Positions 45,411-54,173 of a stretch of 57,783 bases of DNA are shown in pieces; position 1 is the first letter of the stretch; the number at the start of each line of letters is the position of its first letter. The stretch is from an uncultured Thermoguttaceae bacterium (GTDB taxonomy: Bacteria > Planctomycetota > Planctomycetia > Pirellulales > Thermoguttaceae), in the NCBI GenBank assembly GCA_938042245.1, contig CALIRO010000067.1, positions 1 through 57,783 on the forward strand, read 5' to 3'. The position numbers and the translations under genes are program-made. The notes under the pieces were generated by a model, which saw nothing but the letters and a program-made list of their open reading frames with translations, made no database searches and was not told where the DNA came from.

Positions 45411-46370
45411 TTATCCATGGCCGCGGGGTTGGGGGAACAATTTACTGACGGATTCATTGCGGTGAATGCGTTTGACGGCTTCACCCAGAAGCGAAGCCAC
45501 ACTCAGTACAGTGATCTTCGGGATGCTCCGCTCCGGTGTGAGAGGAATCGTATTGGTAATGACGACCTCTTCGACAGGAGCTTCCTGAAGCAGTTGGGGC
45601 GCTTTGCTGCAGAGAATCCCATGGGTGGCGCCGAGATAAATGGCCCGGGCGCCGGCGTCTTTGACCATGGCGGCTGCGCCGGTAATGGAACTGGCCGTGC
45701 TGATCATGTCGTCGAAGATGAAGGCCACCTTCCCGTCCACCGGACCGCCGATAAGGTTTGCCTGCCGAGTATTGCCCCCGCTGCGGCGCTTATCCACGAT
45801 GGCTAACCTTCCTCCCAGCCGCATCTTGTGGGCTAGGGCACGTTTGATGCTACCCTCATCCGGGCTGACCACCACAATGTCCTCCTGCGAAAACCCCTTC
45901 TGCTCGAAATAATGATCGATCACCGGCGCTGCGTACAGATGATCGACCGGAATGTCGAAAAAGCCTTGAATCTGCGCAGCATGCAGGTCCATGGTCAGCA
46001 CCCGATTGGCGCCGGCTCGGGTAATCAAGTTGGCCACCAGTTTGGCGGTAATGGGAACTCGGCCTTCGTCTTTGCGGTCTTGCCGGGCGTAGCCAAAATA
46101 GGGGATCACGGCGGTAATCCGCTCGGCACTGGCTCGCATGAAACAATCCAGCATGATCAAAAGTTCCATTAGATTTTCATTGACCGGCGGGCAGGTCGGC
46201 TGGACAATAAAGACATCCCGGCCCCGGACATCCTCTTCGATCTTGCAAGAGATTTCGCCGTCGGGATGGTTGCCGATGGTCACCTGCCCTAAGGGAATCC
46301 CTAAATAATCCGCCATTTCCTGTGCCAGTTTTGGATTGGCCCGTCCGCTAAATAGTTTTAAATCGTTCAT
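45411..46370 (-). CDS. prs: Ribose-phosphate pyrophosphokinase
   Basis: Makes PRPP from ribose-5-phosphate and ATP for nucleotide, His and Trp synthesis. Complete family set: KLFSGRANPKLAQEMADYLG at the start, EISCKIEEDVRGRDVFIVQPT, YARQDRKDEGRVPITAKLVA (ATP loop), LTMDLHAAQIQGFFDIPVDHLYA, VVSPDEGSIKRAL and FIFDDMISTASSITGAA (the PRPP loop). 319 residues, normal class I length. ATG 46370 has GAAGG upstream. It is divergent from the thiamine gene; 417 bases separate them. Confidence 0.95.
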   Translation of the reverse strand: MNDLKLFSGRANPKLAQEMADYLGIPLGQVTIGNHPDGEISCKIEEDVRGRDVFIVQPTCPPVNENLMELLIMLDCFMRASAERITAVIPYFGYARQDRKDEGRVPITAKLVANLITRAGANRVLTMDLHAAQIQGFFDIPVDHLYAAPVIDHYFEQKGFSQEDIVVVSPDEGSIKRALAHKMRLGGRLAIVDKRRSGGNTRQANLIGGPVDGKVAFIFDDMISTASSITGAAAMVKDAGARAIYLGATHGILCSKAPQLLQEAPVEEVVITNTIPLTPERSIPKITVLSVASLLGEAVKRIHRNESVSKLFPQPRGHG

Positions 46371-46787
46371 ACCTTCGGATCCTTGGTCGCTTGGGGTTAT
46401 CCGTACAGATTCAGAGTAACCCGGGATTGTCCCGGAAGGTCAAAAACCCAGGCCTCCCCAAAAAGCCTAATCGGGCTGAGGCAAAAGCATAGCAGCCCCC
46501 CCCATTCCATTCTTACCATGGATGGGAAAAGCGGAAAGGCTTTGCAAAAAGAGCGTCCTGTTTTCTTCTAGCTAGGGAAAGCTCATATTGTTTATGATAA
46601 CTTTTTAGGCAGGTTGCCGTCCACACCCCATCTAATGGGGGATATGGTATAACTCAAATCGATTACCCCAGGGGGCAGCTCCTAAAAGGAGACTCATCCG
46701 GACTACCGGAACGTGGTCATTGCCGATGTTCAAAAAGAAAGGATGCCTGAACCCTAGGGGGTATGCCCTTCCGGAGCTGAGGAACCT
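46371..46787. other. Divergent intergenic region between prs and thiE
   Basis: 417 bases holding the leaders of both genes. I looked for a TPP riboswitch core (CTGAGA...ACCTGAT) in front of thiE and do not find one. AT-rich 46580-46610 may carry promoters. Confidence 0.4.
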
Positions 46788-47855
46788 ATGGGAAATCTTT
46801 CCGTGCTGCGAATCATAGATGCTTCGGCGAACCGAACGGCAGAAGGACTTCGGGTCCTGGAAGATTATGCCCGATTTGGGTTGGACGATCCGTTTCTAAC
46901 CCAACAGATCAAAACGCTCCGGCACCGCTTGGCTCAGGCTTTGGCCTGCATCGAGCGGTTCGATTTGATTTCGGCCCGGGAAACCCTCCAGGATGTGGGG
47001 ACGGCACTTACCGAAACCTCGGAAGCCATACGGCGGGGGCCGGAAGAAGTGCTGGCCGCTAATTTCCATCGGGTCCAAGAAAGCCTCCGAAGCCTAGAGG
47101 AATGGGGGAAACTGCTTCGCGCCGAGTTGGGGCAGACGGCCAAACAACTCCGCTATCAGATCTATACCTTGGAACGGGCCTTTCGGCTCAGCCAATGGAG
47201 CCGACAACGTCTTGCCCACGCTCACCTGTATGTGCTGATCGACGGCGGAGCCAATGAGCAACAATTCCAGCAAAAAGTTTCCTCCTTAGTGGCTGCGGGA
47301 GTGCCCATCCTCCAACTGCGAGATAAACGCCTGCCGGACGAACAACTGCTCGGCCGAGCCCGATTACTGCGTCAATTGACCCAGGCAACCGATACCCTGT
47401 GCATCATTAACGACCGGCCGGATGTGGCCTTGCTGGCTGCGGCTGACGGCGTCCATCTGGGCCAGGAAGATCTCTCGGTCAAACAGGCCCGAGAGATTCT
47501 CGGACCGGATCGGCTGATCGGCGTTTCCACTCATTCCATCCAACAGGCTCGGCAAGCTGTTCTGGACGGAGCAAACTATATCGGCGTCGGACCCACCTTC
47601 CCCAGTTCTACCAAAGAGTTTCAGGAGTTTCCTGGGCTGGCACTGCTTCGGCAAGTGGCCCAAGAAATACGCCTACCAGCTTTTGCCATCGGCGGCATCA
47701 ACCTGCAAAATCTTCCATTGGTCCTGCAAACCGGTATTGGCCGAGTGGCTGTTCAGGCCGCCATCTGGGAGGCATCCGATCCGGCCAAAGCAGTTGAAAC
47801 CTTCTTGAGCCTGCTCCGGCAACACGCCAGGCAATCGGGTACTTCAACTACTTAA
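46788..47855 (+). CDS. thiE: ThiD2-ThiE fusion: HMP-P kinase-like plus thiamine-phosphate synthase
   Basis: 355 residues in two parts. Residues about 6-140 (RIIDASANRTAEGLRVLEDYARF, LKTLRHRLAQAL, VQESLRSLEEWGKLL) match the ThiD2 domain, an alternative HMP-phosphate kinase often fused to ThiE. Residues about 145-350 are ThiE, joining HMP-PP and thiazole phosphate into thiamine phosphate: LQLRDKRLPDEQLL, CIINDRPDVALLAAADGVHLGQEDL, GVSTHSIQQARQA, YIGVGPTFPSSTKEF and FAIGGINLQNL. Both steps are thus in one polypeptide. No other thi gene is nearby. GGAACCT precedes the ATG. Confidence 0.87.
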   Translation: MGNLSVLRIIDASANRTAEGLRVLEDYARFGLDDPFLTQQIKTLRHRLAQALACIERFDLISARETLQDVGTALTETSEAIRRGPEEVLAANFHRVQESLRSLEEWGKLLRAELGQTAKQLRYQIYTLERAFRLSQWSRQRLAHAHLYVLIDGGANEQQFQQKVSSLVAAGVPILQLRDKRLPDEQLLGRARLLRQLTQATDTLCIINDRPDVALLAAADGVHLGQEDLSVKQAREILGPDRLIGVSTHSIQQARQAVLDGANYIGVGPTFPSSTKEFQEFPGLALLRQVAQEIRLPAFAIGGINLQNLPLVLQTGIGRVAVQAAIWEASDPAKAVETFLSLLRQHARQSGTSTT

Positions 47856-47979
47856 TTGAGGGTATCTGGGAATCGATCACCTAGACGCTGCGGGCTCCTG
47901 CTCTGTCAGGATCCAAGGGGGACACGCCGGAGCACAGCCCTCTAAGAAATTGGGCTTCCCAGGTTTTCCATTCCCGGAC
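47852..47979 (+). repeat. R2 repeat, copy 2
   Basis: Matches 25608-25736 over its length in the same orientation, with about three quarters identical positions by eye. It begins at the thiE stop codon and so overlaps it. Ends CTGGGAAT/ATTCCCGG are imperfect inverted repeats. Confidence 0.65.
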
Positions 47980-48260
47980 ACTCACATTCAATAGGGAACC
48001 ACTGAATCATTCGAAGGAGATATTTTTACACTATTTCCGAACCTCCCTCAATAGCCCCAACATATAGTGGCCCTGCCAAGATTAGACTCCATATATAGTG
48101 CCCAGCAAGGGGAACCGATAGGCAAAGAAACGGATTAAATGTTCATAAAGTTCATGTTATCCTCAGGATTTTCCAGAGCTTCCCTAGACGAAGCCCTTGG
48201 GAAACCATCACCTTGGTGGGGAAAACTCCGAAGGAGCTGAGGAGGCTGAAGGTTATCTAT
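47980..48260. other. Intergenic region after thiE
   Basis: About 280 bases between R2 copy 2 and the gyrB stop. A/T-rich segments but no gene or clear hairpin. Confidence 0.4.
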
Positions 48261-50750
48261 TTAAACGTCCAGATTTCGGACTTCCAGGGCATGTTTTTCG
48301 ATGAACTCTCGGCGGGGCTCCACTTTTTCGCCCATCAGGATCCGGAACAATGTGTCCGCCTCGCCCGCATCTTCTAGAGTAACTTTTAGTAAAGTGCGGT
48401 TGGCCGGGTCCAGCGTCGTTTGCCGCAATTCTTCGGCATTCATTTCCCCCAGGCCCTTAAAACGGGTAATTTGAAGCCCTTTTTCCCCGGCGGCCCTTAC
48501 CGCAGCCAATAACCCTCGAAGATCCTCCAACCCCACCACCGTATCCCCCCGCCGGAGTTTATATCGCGGTTCTTCCAATCCGGTCCGCTCCTGGGGAATT
48601 AGGGCGTCGATGTCAAACCCCATCGCCCGTAATTCCGCCAGTTGGTTATTAATCGAGCGCACTTCATGCAGTTCCACGATGTGTACTTCGCGCCGCTTTT
48701 TGGACTCTGGTTCAGAAAAGCGCTCGGGCTCGGCAGCAGACCGAGATGGTTCCTCCGGCTTCTGCTGATCGGTTACTTCCAACGCTCCCCCGGTTTCAAT
48801 TTCCTCTCGAGAAAGGAAATCCTCCAGCTCTGCCCGAGTGGTAAACCAATATTCCTTGCCGTCGATAAACACATGATACACCGGCAACCTGCCGGTCTGG
48901 GGATCCCGCCTGGTAGCATGTTCACGTAAACTAATTCCCCGCCGTTCTAATGCAAGAAGCGATTCTTCCAAAGCAGCTAGAGTCCGACAAAGATGCTCCA
49001 TTTCTTTACCCGCAATGGTTCGCCCATCGCCAGGTTCAAACACCGCATCTGCCAACCCTGCCTCCAAAAGCTGCGCCTTCATCTCCTCTTCGGTCTGTAC
49101 ATAATAGACTTCTTTTTTCCGCCGAACCCGATAAAGGGGCGGCTGAGCCACATAGACATAACCGGCTTTGACCAATTCATACATTTGCCGATAGAAAAAT
49201 GTTAATAGCAACGTCCGTATATGCGAGCCATCCACATCCGCATCGGTCATGATGATGATCTTACCGTACCGGCGTTTTTGCAAGTCAAACTCTTCCCCAA
49301 TCCCCGAACCAATGGCGGAGATAATACTCCGAATCTCTTCGTTAGCTAACACTTTATCTTCCCGGGACTTATAGGCGTTAATGATTTTGCCGCGCAAAGG
49401 CAAGATGGCCTGAAACTCTCGGATGCGGCCGCCTTCAGCGCTTCCGCCGGCGGAATCCCCTTCCACGAGGTAGAGTTCACATTTATCTACTTCTCGGCTG
49501 GTGCAGTCCCGCAATTTGCCAGGCAGACTTCCGCCGGAAAGTGCGCCTTTCCGTTCTCGGAGCAGTGCTTTGGCTTTGCGGGCCGCCTCCCGCGCCTCAG
49601 CAGCCAACATCGCTTTGGCCACAATCTGCCGAGCTACCTTGGGATGTTCCTCCAAGTATTGGCCCAAATAGTCGCTAACCACCGAATGAACCATCCCTTC
49701 GATTTCGGGATTGTTCAGTTTACTTTTTGTCTGTGCCTCAAATTGAGGATTGGGCAACCGCACCGAAACGACTGCCGTTAACCCTTCCCGAAGGTCCTCC
49801 CCGGTAGGAACCAGATCTTTGAAGATGTTCTCCTTCTTCCCATAAGATTGCAAGGTGCGGGTCAGGGCACTGCGAAAACCGGTCAGATGGGTACCCCCGT
49901 CAACCGTATTGATGTTATTGGCATAGCAATGGACATTTTCGGTATATTCACTGCAATATTGGAAAGCAACCTCCACCTCCACGCCGCTTTCTTCATCTCG
50001 ATGATGGATATAGATGACATCGGGATGAATAGGCTCCGTAGCCCGATTCAAATACTGGACAAATTCGATCAGTCCGTTTTGATATTGAAAGGTTTCTCCC
50101 TCGCCGGTGCGAAGATCCTGGAGGATGATCTTTACACCCCGATTGAGGAAAGCCAACTCTTGAAGCCGTCGATAAAGAATGTTGTAGTCAAACTTTAAAT
50201 CTCCGAAAACCTGATAATCGGGTTTGAAAGTGGTTTTGGTTCCGGTGCCTTGGGCCACACCAATGCGTCGAACAGGACCCGTAGGTTTTCCCCGCTCATA
50301 TTCCTGCTGATACACATACCCGCCTCGACGGACCTCCACTTCACACCATTCCGAAAGGAAGTTGACCGCTTTGACCCCCATCCCGTGCAAACCGCCAGAA
50401 GTTTTATAAGCCGTGCCGCCAAACTTCCCTCCATATTTAAGCATCGTCATCACGCCTTCCAAGGCAGATTTGCCGATGCTCGGATCATATTCCACGGGAA
50501 TGCCCCGTCCGTCATCCGCAATGCTAATCGAGCCATCAGGATTAATGATTACTTGAATCACTTTGGCATAGCCGGCCATTACCTCGTCAATAGAATTATC
50601 TACTACTTCCGAAACCAAATGGTGCAAGCCGCGAATATCCCGGCTTCCAATATACATTCCGGTCCTCTCGCGAACATGCTCCAAATCGCTTAAATGCCGC
50701 ATCTGCGACACATCATAGGTTTCAGATTGTCTTCCATTTTCCGTAGCCAT
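48261..50750 (-). CDS. gyrB: DNA gyrase subunit B
   Basis: The ATPase subunit of gyrase, which introduces negative supercoils. 829 residues. GHKL ATPase at the N-terminus (EVVDNSIDEVMAGYAK, DDGRGIPVEYD, YKTSGGLHGMGVKAVNFLSEW), transducer, Toprim with LVEGDSAGGSAEGGR and MTDADVDGSHIRTLLLTFFYR, and the C-terminal RFKGLGEMNAEELRQTTLDP. Between Toprim parts (about 560-700) lies an insert with a Glu/Pro/Ser-rich linker, common in several phyla. It ends the dnaA-dnaN-dciA-gyrB cluster, 273 bases after dciA, and has its own candidate promoter. gyrA is not in this window. Confidence 0.96.
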   Translation of the reverse strand: MATENGRQSETYDVSQMRHLSDLEHVRERTGMYIGSRDIRGLHHLVSEVVDNSIDEVMAGYAKVIQVIINPDGSISIADDGRGIPVEYDPSIGKSALEGVMTMLKYGGKFGGTAYKTSGGLHGMGVKAVNFLSEWCEVEVRRGGYVYQQEYERGKPTGPVRRIGVAQGTGTKTTFKPDYQVFGDLKFDYNILYRRLQELAFLNRGVKIILQDLRTGEGETFQYQNGLIEFVQYLNRATEPIHPDVIYIHHRDEESGVEVEVAFQYCSEYTENVHCYANNINTVDGGTHLTGFRSALTRTLQSYGKKENIFKDLVPTGEDLREGLTAVVSVRLPNPQFEAQTKSKLNNPEIEGMVHSVVSDYLGQYLEEHPKVARQIVAKAMLAAEAREAARKAKALLRERKGALSGGSLPGKLRDCTSREVDKCELYLVEGDSAGGSAEGGRIREFQAILPLRGKIINAYKSREDKVLANEEIRSIISAIGSGIGEEFDLQKRRYGKIIIMTDADVDGSHIRTLLLTFFYRQMYELVKAGYVYVAQPPLYRVRRKKEVYYVQTEEEMKAQLLEAGLADAVFEPGDGRTIAGKEMEHLCRTLAALEESLLALERRGISLREHATRRDPQTGRLPVYHVFIDGKEYWFTTRAELEDFLSREEIETGGALEVTDQQKPEEPSRSAAEPERFSEPESKKRREVHIVELHEVRSINNQLAELRAMGFDIDALIPQERTGLEEPRYKLRRGDTVVGLEDLRGLLAAVRAAGEKGLQITRFKGLGEMNAEELRQTTLDPANRTLLKVTLEDAGEADTLFRILMGEKVEPRREFIEKHALEVRNLDV

Positions 50751-50807
50751 AAACTACCCTGTTATCAATATAATGTTCACCATATCCATATATAGAAGAA
50801 AAATTAC

Positions 50808-50813
50808 ATTATA
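50808..50813 (-). promoter_or_regulatory. Candidate -10 box for gyrB
   Basis: TATAAT on the minus strand, 58 bases before the gyrB start. A matching -35 at normal spacing is not clear, so the call is tentative. Confidence 0.35.
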
Positions 50814-51023
50814 CCCTGTTCTCTTGGAGTTTACTATAAGGAGTCTTCCCCAACCCGAAGGGAGGTTGGAAAAGCCCACCCAACGCCCCCTTTGGACGGA
50901 AGAAAAATCGTAGGATAGCGCGTGGGTGGAAGGGTACGGAATCGGTTGGTGCCCATACGAAAGAAGAACCTCCCTCCTTGGATGAATGGCTGAGTTGGAG
51001 AAAGTTCCCCATCATTACCCAGT

Positions 51024-51326
51024 TTATCTAATCCGTCCTAACCGAAAGTGTAGATCATGAATAGGTTGGTCCGGTAGGAGTTGATGAAGTCGCTGGAGGA
51101 GATCTAGTTTTTGGAAAGCAAGTTCCTGGAGCAGCGGCGAAGACCCCACTAAAATTTCTAACACTCCTCGGCGGATGCACCCAATCCGGGTGGCCGAAGC
51201 CACACGGGAACCTGCCGCTTCACACCAAGCCTTCTCTAAGGCCGCTGCCCATTGGCGGCGTGTATATCCACAACGGACCATCAGTTCCGTCAGCACATCG
51301 GAAATATGCCAAGGATGGTGTCCCAT
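51024..51326 (-). CDS. dciA: DciA-like (DUF721) helicase-loading protein
   Basis: 100 residues of the DUF721 family: a helical start (SDVLTELMVRCGYTRRQWAAALEKAW) and a strand-helix core (GCIRRGVLEILVGSSPLLQELAFQK). DciA loads the replicative helicase DnaB in bacteria without DnaC/DnaI. It starts six bases after the dnaN stop, so the two are almost certainly translated from one message. This position between dnaN and gyrB is typical for dciA. Confidence 0.85.
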   Translation of the reverse strand: MGHHPWHISDVLTELMVRCGYTRRQWAAALEKAWCEAAGSRVASATRIGCIRRGVLEILVGSSPLLQELAFQKLDLLQRLHQLLPDQPIHDLHFRLGRIR

Positions 51327-51332
51327 AATAGC

Positions 51333-52451
51333 CTACGAACTCTGCAAAGCTAATGGCATGACAATATATTCATATCTCTCATGAGTCCGGAAAATCACCG
51401 GACTTTCCGAATTTTTCATCTCCATCCGGAAGGTAGTTTCCTGATCCAGCACCCGAAGAAAATCGATTAAAAAACGATGGTTCATCGCTACGGGCATTTC
51501 GGGACCATCATAAGCAATAGGAAGTTCAATCCGGGATTCCCCCACGTCTGCCCCTTGAGCAGTTAAGACCACTTTCCCATCCCCAAATGTAAGCCGAATC
51601 CCTTGATGCTCCTGAGAAGTCATGATGGCAGCCTCTCGAACCGCCTGATAGAAGGGTTGGACGGCAAGCTCTAGTTGAACTGGATAGGGAGTTTTCGGAA
51701 ACACATCCCGCCAGCGTGGAAACCGGCCTTCCACTAAAAGACTATACACGGTAATCCTGGAACTGCGGACCAGAACATCATTTTCACGAAAGGCGATCTG
51801 AAGATATTCATCTGTGTCAGTGAAAATTCGTTCCATTAATTGCATGGCCCGAAGAGGAACAATCACAGTGGCATCTCCAGTAGTATGGCCGCCAATGGAC
51901 CGGGCAGGACCTTCCTCTTTGGCCAAACGACGCCCGTCCGTAGCCACCGCAATCGCCCGATCCTCCAGCATCTCCCAAAGCACCCCCCCCAAGGCATACC
52001 GGGGGTTTTCCAAATCGGTAGCAAACACCGTGCGCCGAATCATCTGCCGGAAAAGTGACACAGGAAGTTCATGATATTTTTGTTCCTGAAAGGACCGGAC
52101 AGGGGGGAAACTTTCCACATCATCTGTCCTCAGCCGAAACACACTGCGCTCCCCCCGAACCACCACCCCGCTGGGATCACTTGTCAAGGTAAGTCGTTCA
52201 TCCTTGTTTTCCCGTAGAATATCCATCATCTGTTCCGCAGGCAGCAGCACACTGCCCGGCTCCTCCACTTCCAAGCCGCTCAGTTCCACCCGAATCCCAA
52301 TCTCCAAGTCAGTTCCCATCAGGGTGCCGCCCTCTCGGCTAACATCCAGCCGAACATTCCTCAAAACAGGCTTCGGACTTCGCGCCGGCACTACACTGGC
52401 CGCATGATGAAATGCTTGTAAAAACTTCTCTCGTTCATACGTAATTTTCAT
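51333..52451 (-). CDS. dnaN: DNA polymerase III sliding clamp (beta subunit)
   Basis: Ring-shaped processivity clamp; 372 residues in three similar domains. Start MKITYEREKFLQAFHHAASVVPARSPKPVLRNV is canonical; DNA-facing basic patches and the C-terminal end EYIVMPLALQS (clamp consensus xxMPMRL) are present. The ATG at 52451 follows the oriC-like spacer; dnaA lies upstream on the same strand. The clamp gene leads directly into dciA. Confidence 0.96.
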   Translation of the reverse strand: MKITYEREKFLQAFHHAASVVPARSPKPVLRNVRLDVSREGGTLMGTDLEIGIRVELSGLEVEEPGSVLLPAEQMMDILRENKDERLTLTSDPSGVVVRGERSVFRLRTDDVESFPPVRSFQEQKYHELPVSLFRQMIRRTVFATDLENPRYALGGVLWEMLEDRAIAVATDGRRLAKEEGPARSIGGHTTGDATVIVPLRAMQLMERIFTDTDEYLQIAFRENDVLVRSSRITVYSLLVEGRFPRWRDVFPKTPYPVQLELAVQPFYQAVREAAIMTSQEHQGIRLTFGDGKVVLTAQGADVGESRIELPIAYDGPEMPVAMNHRFLIDFLRVLDQETTFRMEMKNSESPVIFRTHERYEYIVMPLALQSS

Positions 52452-52561
52452 ACACTACACCTTTATCATCGCAGAAAGTAAACAAAGAAAACCCAATCTT
52501 CTATAGGTCTCGTTTTAGGTCCGTTGCCACTACTCTTCAGGCTCTCTCAAAAAGGAAATTC

Positions 52562-52751
52562 GTAACATTTCGACCGACTGAAGCAGATTCCTATTTTTTA
52601 GAGAAAATACCCCCCTCCTCATTCCCGCTTCCGGGGGAATCCCGTTTTTTTCTGCTAGTGTATTTGTTCGGGACCGCCGCTTGTGCCGTAGGAACACCCA
52701 AAGGCGTTCCTCGGATTAACCGGCAGTTTCTTCGGGCGTCTGAAGTGTTCT
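52562..52751 (+). repeat. R1 MITE-like element, copy E
   Basis: About 190 bases. It aligns end to end with copy F (54417-54608). Left end GTAACATTTCGACC, core TCATTCCCGC, shared long-form block with GGAACACC and TTCCTCGGAT, and a right end CTGAAGTGTTC. It lies inside the dnaA-dnaN spacer. Confidence 0.75.
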
Positions 52752-52924
52752 TTATTTTCTTTTTTGAGGAATGCGGGAGTCCCTCGGTTAGCTAAAGAGC
52801 TATTTGTTATTACTATTGGATTTTTAAATCTGAATTTCTATATTAGGAGGATCGTTTTCCTCTCAGTTAATAACTTTTTTTATTTTAACTTATTTATTTA
52901 TATAAGGTTATGGAAAACGATTAC

Positions 52925-52933
52925 TGTGGATAA
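52925..52933 (-). promoter_or_regulatory. Perfect DnaA box in the oriC candidate
   Basis: TGTGGATAA on the plus strand equals TTATCCACA on the minus strand, the consensus DnaA-binding site, directly next to the A/T-rich stretch. Confidence 0.6.
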
Positions 52934-53042
52934 ACTGTTGAAAACTAGTTGAAAAACAATCTGCATGTGTGGGATTCTGTTTGCTTTAGAAGCTTGGTTT
53001 TGTTCGAATGGTCCTTTAAGGCGGACTGTGTGAAAAAGTTTT

Positions 53043-54173
53043 TTAGGATTTTCCACAGGTTTTCCCCACCAAAGGAGTGGCTGGAGAGTTTAAAGTTTCA
53101 TATAAAGTATCTACTATACGACTTATGGCGAGGTCCTGGGCTAGGAGGTTTTTTGTTTTTTGGTAACTGTGGAGAATGGTGGTGTGATCTCGGTTACCTA
53201 GCAATAGACCGATTTGTTGAAAGCTTAGTCCGAGGAGCTGTCGGGCCAGATACACACTCACCCCCCGGGCATAGACTACCTGCTTTTTTCGGCTCAGGCC
53301 TCGAATGTCTCGGGTTCGGACGGCAAATTGGCGTGCTGTCTGGTGGATGATCCTTCGCATGGCTTGAGGTATATCCTCAGGTTGGGCTAGATACCTCTGC
53401 ACCGTAGGAACTTGGATTCCATGTCGGTTGGAACTCACCAGGCTTAGTTCCATCAGGGCCTTCCGAAGCTGCCCCAAAGATCCTGTTAGGCGGGATGCCA
53501 GAAGTTCAATGGCTTCGGGAGTGCATCGGATTTGTTTGGCTTGTATAAGTTCTTGCAGAAAGCAGCGCCGAGTGTGCTCCGAAGGCAGGGAAAGGTTTAC
53601 CAGCAGACCCCGCATTAACCGGGACTGTAAGGGGCCGATTACTCCACGGATGCCTCCCGGGATTGCCCGACAGGTTACTACATGGGGCGTGCCTTGAACT
53701 GCTAGTTGGTCTAAAAGCTGGCCACATTGAATTTGAGCCATCGTGTTGCCAGCAAGTCGGTCAATATCTTCCAAAATCCACAGTGTTGCTCGAAGGCGGT
53801 GGTTTAAAAACTCTCCGAGGGCTTGGGATTCTAGGGCGTCAGTTAATTGCCGATGGAATTGCTGAGCCGATTCCATTACTACAGGGCCAGGATTGCCCGA
53901 GCGTTTCCATGCTTCGGTCAGTCCCTGAGCCAAATGGCTTTTGCCTGTACCTGAAGGGCCATAAAATACTACCGGAAAGTAATCTTTCGGGTGCCCTTTT
54001 AGGACGGCCCGAACTGCTGGTTCGACCAAGGAATTTTCCTGTCCTACCAGAAAGTAGGGGAGATTCCACCCTTCTGGGCCTGAGCCAGCAGAAACTGAGA
54101 ACTCTCGCAGGGGGATTTTTACGATCCCTAATACCACGGTTCTTGTCCCAGCAAGGCTTGATATAGGAAGCAA
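53043..54173 (-). CDS. dnaA: Divergent, short chromosomal replication initiator DnaA
   Basis: 376 residues. Walker A is GPSGTGKSHLAQGL (near 70-83). Walker B reads WILEDID, with Glu in place of the usual first Asp. Domain IV has the DNA-binding signature RQLLGLSFQQIGLLLGNRDHTTILHSYQK, so it is DnaA rather than an Hda-type paralogue. Two departures: the DnaB-contacting domain I is absent (only about 45 residues precede the AAA+ part), and at the sensor-2 position, usually V-R-E-L-E-G-A-L, the sequence is GSLGQLRKAL with Gly for Arg. The frame opens at a stop 18 bases upstream, so TTG 54173 is the earliest possible start. It leads the cluster to dnaN. Confidence 0.88.
   Translation of the reverse strand: MLPISSLAGTRTVVLGIVKIPLREFSVSAGSGPEGWNLPYFLVGQENSLVEPAVRAVLKGHPKDYFPVVFYGPSGTGKSHLAQGLTEAWKRSGNPGPVVMESAQQFHRQLTDALESQALGEFLNHRLRATLWILEDIDRLAGNTMAQIQCGQLLDQLAVQGTPHVVTCRAIPGGIRGVIGPLQSRLMRGLLVNLSLPSEHTRRCFLQELIQAKQIRCTPEAIELLASRLTGSLGQLRKALMELSLVSSNRHGIQVPTVQRYLAQPEDIPQAMRRIIHQTARQFAVRTRDIRGLSRKKQVVYARGVSVYLARQLLGLSFQQIGLLLGNRDHTTILHSYQKTKNLLAQDLAISRIVDTLYETLNSPATPLVGKTCGKS

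Larger units (their letters stand above)
52452..53042. other. oriC: Candidate chromosomal origin (oriC) between dnaA and dnaN
   Basis: 591 bases of non-coding DNA in the classic origin position. From 52795 to 52960 it is strongly A/T-rich (runs such as TTTTTTTATTTTAACTTA), suitable for unwinding. A perfect DnaA box (TGTGGATAA, 52925-52933) follows, and a one-mismatch box (TTTTCCACA) lies at 53049-53057 inside the 3' end of dnaA. The left third is occupied by R1 element E. Only two good boxes are seen, fewer than usual. Confidence 0.6.

Noticed and set aside
46640..46787. Possible TPP riboswitch upstream of thiE
   Set aside because: GGAACCTATG and CTGAGG resemble parts of the motif, but the conserved CTGAGA, ACCTGAT and closing stem are absent.
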